Part shown: positions 1-5,620 of the stretch, piece after piece
Layout of the letters: every line of letters begins with the position of its first letter
How positions within the stretch are numbered: the first letter of the stretch is position 1
NCBI GenBank assembly: GCA_013694845.1
Contig: JACDBQ010000737.1
Location: forward strand, 1-5,620
Direction: 5' to 3'
Source of the DNA: Acidobacteriota bacterium
Lineage (GTDB): Bacteria; Acidobacteriota; Vicinamibacteria; Vicinamibacterales; 2-12-FULL-66-21
Length of the DNA: 5,620 nt
Position numbers and translations under genes: made by a program
Notes under the pieces: model-generated
The model's database searches: none
What the model saw: only the letters and a program-made list of their open reading frames with translations
What the model was told of the DNA's origin: nothing

Positions 1-2550
<2,550 letters not shown>

Positions 2551-2602
2551 GTCCGTTCTCGTTTCCGCGCGGTCACGCGCTCCCATCGGGCAGGAGCTCC
2601 CA

Positions 2603-2625
2603 GAACCGCAAGAATAAGGCGGTTC
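2603..2625. terminator. 7-bp hairpin after carB, possible weak terminator
   Basis: GAACCGC (2603-2609) and GCGGTTC (2619-2625) are perfect reverse complements around a 9-base A-rich loop, 53 bases after the carB stop. No T-run follows (the next bases are CCAGAGTCC), so it is not a classic intrinsic terminator. It could be an attenuating or RNA-stabilising stem, or chance in GC-rich DNA. The inverted repeat is seen directly; the function is inferred. Confidence 0.35.
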
Positions 2626-2647
2626 CCAGAGTCCTCCACACTTTTGC

Positions 2648-2652
2648 AGGGG
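2648..2652 (+). promoter_or_regulatory. Ribosome-binding site of comEC
   Basis: AGGGG lies 7 bases before the ATG at 2660. With the in-frame stop at 2615-2617 and no other start codon between them, it fixes the comEC start at 2660. Confidence 0.7.
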
Positions 2653-2659
2653 CACGCCC

Positions 2660-5173
2660 ATGCGTGTGCCTGCCACCGTCGTTGCCGTCCCGCTGCTAGC
2701 CGGCGCCTGGGCCGGCGTTCTGCTGATCGACTCCGCGCCTCATCGGCTGATCGAGGCCTCCGCGTGCGCCGCGGTCCTCTGCCTGCTCGCGGCCATGGCC
2801 TTCCTCGCCGACGAACAGCCGCTCGGACTGGTCGTCGCGGTTGCGGCCGGAGCGGCGCTGGGCGGCTACTCGAGCGGGGCGTCCACCACCCGTGCACTGC
2901 TCGCCCCGTCGCTGCTGCAGTGGTTCGATGCCACCGCTGGCGAAGCGTCGGATCCAGTCCTGCTCGAGGGTGTGTTGCGGGACGATGCGGTCCTGCTGCC
3001 CTACGGGGCCGTGCTGATCGTGGACGTCAGCAGGGTCCAGCGGGCGCCCGCCCCGCCCGAGGCGCGGCAAGGCGGTGTGCGGCTCGTAGTCAGTGGTGCG
3101 CAGTCAGGAATTCATCTGACGATGTGGCGCGCTGGCCGGATCGTGCGCGCACCGGCGCTGCTCAGGCGCCCGGCCACCTTCAGCAACCCAGGAGTCGCAG
3201 ACGACCGCCGGGCGCTCGCGTTGCGACGAGTGATCCTGACCGGGTCGATCAAGAGTGCCGGCCTGGTCGAAGTAACCGCGCCGGCCGGATGGCTGAGCCA
3301 ACGGGCGGCATCGGTACGCGCGTGGACCAGGCGTACGATCGCGCGCCACGTCGGCCGCCTGGACCCGCGGTCGGCGGCGGTGGCGACCGCGATCCTGATT
3401 GGTGATCGCTCGGGTCTGTCCGACGAGGACGAACGCCGTCTCCAGGACGCCGGAACGTATCACGTGATCGCCATCTCGGGCGGGAACATCGCGATCCTCA
3501 CCGCCGTCCTCATCTTCGGTTCCCGCGCGCTGCGAATGCCTCACCGGACGGCGGCCGCCACCTCCATCGCCATCCTCGTCTTTTACGGAGAGATTGCCGG
3601 CGGCACACCATCGGTCGAGCGTGCGATCACGGCCGCGGTGATCTTTCTCGTGGCGATGATCCTGGACCATCGCGGATCTCCGCTGAACGTCGTGGCGGTA
3701 GCCGCCACCATCGCGGTGGCTCTGTGGCCCGTGACGACGGTCGATGGGGGCTTTCTGCTGTCGTTTGGCGCGACCGCCGGCATCGTCCTGGGTGTACCGC
3801 GGATCGTCAGCCTGGTATCACACGGCCGCGGCAGCTCCGGCCGCAGAGCACTCAGAGGGGTGTTGACGGCCGCGTCCGGTGTCGCTGTGGCGACGCTCTG
3901 CGCTGAGATCGCGCTGTTACCGGTCAGCGCATCTCTGTTCTCCAGGGTGACCTTCGCGGGCCTGCTGCTCAACTTTGCGGCGATCCCGCTGATGACGGCG
4001 ATTCAATGCGGCTCGATGGCGCTGCTCGCAGCCGCAACGGTGTGGACTCCGGGGGCAGACCGGTTCGGATGGCTCGTTCACCAGAGCGTCTGGGCGCTGG
4101 TCGAGTCTGCGCGGCTGGTCGATGTCGTGCCCTGGCTGGCGCGCGATGTCCCACCGCCGGCGGTGTGGCTGTGCGTCACTTACTACCTTGCATGCCTCGC
4201 GCTGCTGGTCGTGAACCGGTACAAGCGCCTTTTGTCCGGTGTTCTGCTGGGGTCCGGCCTCGTGTTGGTGGCGGGGCCTGGCATTGCCACGCGCGGGATC
4301 GTTCCACGTCCGCCTGCTGGCGTGTTGCGTGTCGTCGTCCTCGACGTCGGCCAGGGGGACGCAACGGCCGCGCTCCTGCCCGATGGCCGGGCGATTCTCG
4401 TCGACGCCGGGGGTCTGGCGGGTACCGCCTTCGATATCGGCACCCGCGTCGTGGTGCCGGCGCTGCGCGCGCTGGGTGTCCGCGAGCTGCATGCGCTGGT
4501 GCTCACACATGGCGATCCTGACCACGTGGATGGCGCGGCGGCGGTGTTGCGGCGTCTGGCGGTCGCGAGTGTGTGGGAGGGGATCCCCGTACCGCCGCAC
4601 AGGGGTCTCGCGGCGCTGGTATCGCTTGCGGAAGAGCGCCGTACCGTTTGGCGGACGGTTCGTCCCACGGACGTCGAGCGCGCCGGCGGCGTAGAGGTGC
4701 GAGTGCATCACCCGCCGCAACCTGACTGGGAGCGTCAGCGTGTGCGGAATGACGACTCGGTGGTTCTCGAGCTCCGCTACGGGAGGGTGTCGATCCTCCT
4801 GCCAGGGGATATTGGACGGGAAACCGAGGTCGCGCTGATTCCTCATCTCGATCTGGCGCCGCTGGTGATCCTGAAAGCCGCCCACCACGGCAGCGCGACC
4901 TCCAGCGGCGACGCGTTCATTGATGCCACGACGCCGCAAGCCGTGATCTTCAGCGCCGGCCAGAACAACCGCTTCGGTCACCCCGCCGCCGTCGTGGTGG
5001 AGCGCTTTGCGAGGCGAGGGGTGGAAATGTTCAACACCGCGACCGACGGTGCGGTGTTCGTGGAGACGGATGGCAGAAGAGTCGACCTGCGAGGCTGGCG
5101 GACGGGCCGACGGCTGGTAGAACACGGTGAGCACAAAGGGCACGAGGCGCATCAAGGGAGCTCACCACGATGA
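2660..5173 (+). CDS. comEC: ComEC/Rec2 family DNA-uptake channel protein
   Basis: ComEC is the inner-membrane channel that carries single-stranded DNA into the cytoplasm during natural transformation. This copy is 837 aa, near the usual 700-850, with all three family parts. Residues 1-~190 have about three hydrophobic segments and then a soluble DUF4131/OB-like region. Residues ~215-520 are the polytopic Competence domain, opening with GDRSG (248-252) and the hallmark AISGGN (271-276). Residues ~555-815 are a metallo-beta-lactamase domain with DVGQGD (562-567), THGDPDH (616-622), LPGDIG (714-719), AAHHGS (740-745) and a late GH. The metal-ligand pattern H-x-D-x-D-H is kept, as in other ComEC proteins, so a nuclease-type site looks intact; DNA degradation by this domain is proposed for the family and not shown here. 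The last ~17 residues are a Gly-His-Glu periodic tail unlike ComEC and appear to be acquired. The stop overlaps the next start. No other competence gene is in the window. Confidence 0.96.
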   Translation: MRVPATVVAVPLLAGAWAGVLLIDSAPHRLIEASACAAVLCLLAAMAFLADEQPLGLVVAVAAGAALGGYSSGASTTRALLAPSLLQWFDATAGEASDPVLLEGVLRDDAVLLPYGAVLIVDVSRVQRAPAPPEARQGGVRLVVSGAQSGIHLTMWRAGRIVRAPALLRRPATFSNPGVADDRRALALRRVILTGSIKSAGLVEVTAPAGWLSQRAASVRAWTRRTIARHVGRLDPRSAAVATAILIGDRSGLSDEDERRLQDAGTYHVIAISGGNIAILTAVLIFGSRALRMPHRTAAATSIAILVFYGEIAGGTPSVERAITAAVIFLVAMILDHRGSPLNVVAVAATIAVALWPVTTVDGGFLLSFGATAGIVLGVPRIVSLVSHGRGSSGRRALRGVLTAASGVAVATLCAEIALLPVSASLFSRVTFAGLLLNFAAIPLMTAIQCGSMALLAAATVWTPGADRFGWLVHQSVWALVESARLVDVVPWLARDVPPPAVWLCVTYYLACLALLVVNRYKRLLSGVLLGSGLVLVAGPGIATRGIVPRPPAGVLRVVVLDVGQGDATAALLPDGRAILVDAGGLAGTAFDIGTRVVVPALRALGVRELHALVLTHGDPDHVDGAAAVLRRLAVASVWEGIPVPPHRGLAALVSLAEERRTVWRTVRPTDVERAGGVEVRVHHPPQPDWERQRVRNDDSVVLELRYGRVSILLPGDIGRETEVALIPHLDLAPLVILKAAHHGSATSSGDAFIDATTPQAVIFSAGQNNRFGHPAAVVVERFARRGVEMFNTATDGAVFVETDGRRVDLRGWRTGRRLVEHGEHKGHEAHQGSSPR
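5120..5158 (+). repeat. Degenerate 9-base repeat tract forming the ComEC tail
   Basis: A CAC/CAT triplet recurs exactly every 9 bases, at 5123, 5132, 5141 and 5150, inside units of the form GRRCAYRRR. In the comEC frame this reads E-H-G, E-H-K, G-H-E, A-H-Q-G. Similar CACGAAGG-type tandem repeats, translating as GHE-like tripeptides, are commonly seen just upstream of GxxExxY genes; that is from memory and was not searched here. The tract sits between the end of the ComEC MBL domain and the GxxExxY start, so it probably arrived with that gene. Confidence 0.6.
5154..5160 (+). promoter_or_regulatory. Ribosome-binding site of the GxxExxY gene
   Basis: AAGGGAG ends 9 bases before the ATG at 5170. 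It lies within the comEC coding region, at the edge of the repeat tract. With the ATGA overlap it supports translation of the downstream gene by coupling or re-initiation. Confidence 0.6.
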
Positions 5174-5499
5174 CTTGTCATGCGCCCATCCCCGCGGATG
5201 TGGAGAGAATCGCGTCGACTTGCATCAATTGCGGCATCCATGTTCACCGCTTCCTGGGTCCCGGGTTCAAGGAGGTGATCTATCAGCGAGCGTTCTGCCT
5301 GGAACTGGACGCCCGGGGCGTGGCCTTCGAGACCGAAAAGCAGATTCTGGTGAGATACAAGAGCTGGTCGATTCCCGGTCAGAGGATCGACCTGATCGTC
5401 GGCGGAGCTGTTCTAGTGGAGATCAAGGCCCTGCCGAAGCTGCGCAGGTGGTGTCTGTCAAGTGGTGGAAAAGTAGATTCGCATCGATCCGGCTCGTGA
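5170..5499 (+). pseudogene. GxxExxY protein (PD-(D/E)XK fold), 3'-disrupted
   Basis: This belongs to the GxxExxY family (PF13366-like), predicted to have a PD-(D/E)XK nuclease fold; no cellular role is established. The frame is 109 aa, while family members are usually about 125-135. Recognisable parts are the signature G32-x-x-E35-x-x-Y38 (in FLGPGFKEVIY) and the core D74 (RIDLIV) followed by E84-x-K86 (VLVEIKA), which match the D...ExK catalytic pattern. Family likeness stops near L91 (base 5442). The remaining residues are unlike the family and lack the usual C-terminal AQVVSYL...G-L-x-NF strand-helix region. A short A-Q-V-V-S match appears instead in the -1 frame at 5442-5456, which suggests a small deletion. 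Right after it the sequence becomes the presumed IS end. The ATG overlaps the comEC stop (ATGA), with a good ribosome-binding site. The gene is probably non-functional, although the nuclease core residues remain. Confidence 0.8.
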
Positions 5500-5620
5500 T
5501 TACGCCGCCGGTCGCTCCGTCACCTTGCCCATGTCGTGATATCCCACGAGTGCACGCAGCTTAATCTGGCCGCTGCGCAACAACCCGAACAACAACAGCA
5601 TCACCGCATCCTGGCTGGGC
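5456..5620 (-). mobile_element. Right-hand insertion sequence, partial (left end only)
   Basis: The presumed end of an insertion sequence begins around 5456 with TGTCAAGTGG. It lies just where GxxExxY similarity is lost and about 44 bases beyond the stop of a - strand ORF whose tail looks like a transposase. The TG start and short non-coding margin fit an IS terminus, but the partner inverted repeat and any target duplication lie outside the window, so the exact boundary is inferred. The family could not be assigned. Confidence 0.45.
5500..5620 (-). CDS. Probable transposase C-terminus, cut by window edge
   Basis: On the - strand a frame is open from the window edge to a TAA at 5502-5500. 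It gives 39 residues including SQDAVMLLLFGLLRSGQIKL and ending in ERPAA. The phrase FGLLRSGQI-x-LR, followed by a short degenerate tail, resembles C-termini of bacterial transposases that I recall, but I cannot name the family and no catalytic residue is inside the window. The position beside a broken gene, transcribed toward it, supports a mobile-element origin. It could instead be an unrelated convergent gene. Confidence 0.45.
   Translation of the reverse strand, partial: PSQDAVMLLLFGLLRSGQIKLRALVGYHDMGKVTERPAA

Larger units (their letters stand above)
2551..2659 (+). other. carB-comEC intergenic spacer
   Basis: This 109-bp spacer separates carB from comEC. It holds a hairpin at 2603-2625, a GGAGCTCC palindrome at 2593-2600, and the comEC ribosome-binding site near its end. 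I see no convincing -35/-10 pair and no small ORF. An in-frame TAA at 2615-2617 shows that comEC cannot start upstream of it. comEC may be read through from carB or have its own promoter that I cannot recognise in this lineage. Confidence 0.6.

Noticed and set aside
2644..3405. 253-codon + strand frame starting just before comEC
   Set aside because: Overlaps the comEC start in another frame and gives an Arg/Ala-rich product; comEC has the better ribosome-binding site and clear domains.
4508..4528. Possible loss of the MBL metal site, since HGDPDH differs from HxHxDH
   Set aside because: ComEC proteins normally have H-x-D-x-D-H here, and this copy matches, so the site is typical for the family.
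3917..5155. 412-codon open frame antisense to comEC
   Set aside because: It covers the Competence and MBL regions antisense; the translation is His/Arg/Gln-rich with no domain, typical of a GC-rich shadow.
5120..5158. CRISPR or other array at the 9-base repeats
   Set aside because: The units are 9 bases, adjacent, degenerate and without spacers; a tandem repeat in coding sequence, not an array.
5127..5564. 145-codon + strand frame across the GxxExxY gene and IS junction
   Set aside because: Mostly a shadow frame with no family signature; only its short A-Q-V-V-S stretch is meaningful, as a remnant of the GxxExxY gene.

Overview
The window is a GC-rich bacterial chromosome segment with three genes in a row on the + strand and a mobile-element edge coming in from the right. 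Its compact coding, long GC-rich shadow frames and Gram-negative-style housekeeping proteins fit a high-GC, non-actinobacterial lineage. A carB–comEC pair next to a GxxExxY gene makes Acidobacteriota (Vicinamibacteria-like) my best guess. That is an impression from protein style and gene content, and no marker in the window proves it.

Layout: bases 1-2550 hold the last ~849 codons of carB, the large subunit of carbamoyl-phosphate synthetase; about 240 N-terminal codons lie outside the window. Bases 2551-2659 are a 109-bp spacer with a 7-bp perfect hairpin and a good Shine-Dalgarno for the next gene. Bases 2660-5173 are a full-length comEC/rec2 gene for the DNA-uptake channel, with DUF4131/OB, Competence and metallo-beta-lactamase (MBL) domains. 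Its last ~17 codons form a 9-base periodic tract that looks like the repeat often seen near GxxExxY genes. At 5170 a GxxExxY gene (PD-(D/E)XK nuclease-fold family) starts with a 4-base ATGA overlap with the comEC stop. Its reading frame leaves the family pattern after about 91 residues, and from about 5456 rightward the DNA reads as the end of an insertion sequence. The C-terminal tail of that element's probable transposase is on the - strand (5500-5620).

How the genes fit together: carB (pyrimidine and arginine precursor synthesis) and comEC (transformation) share orientation but no pathway. comEC and the GxxExxY gene look translationally coupled, but the repeat tract suggests this came from a GxxExxY cassette landing at the 3' end of comEC. 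A later small deletion and/or IS insertion then broke the GxxExxY gene. No RNA gene, CRISPR array or convincing new defence system is visible; the interest lies in the layered insertions at 5120-5620.
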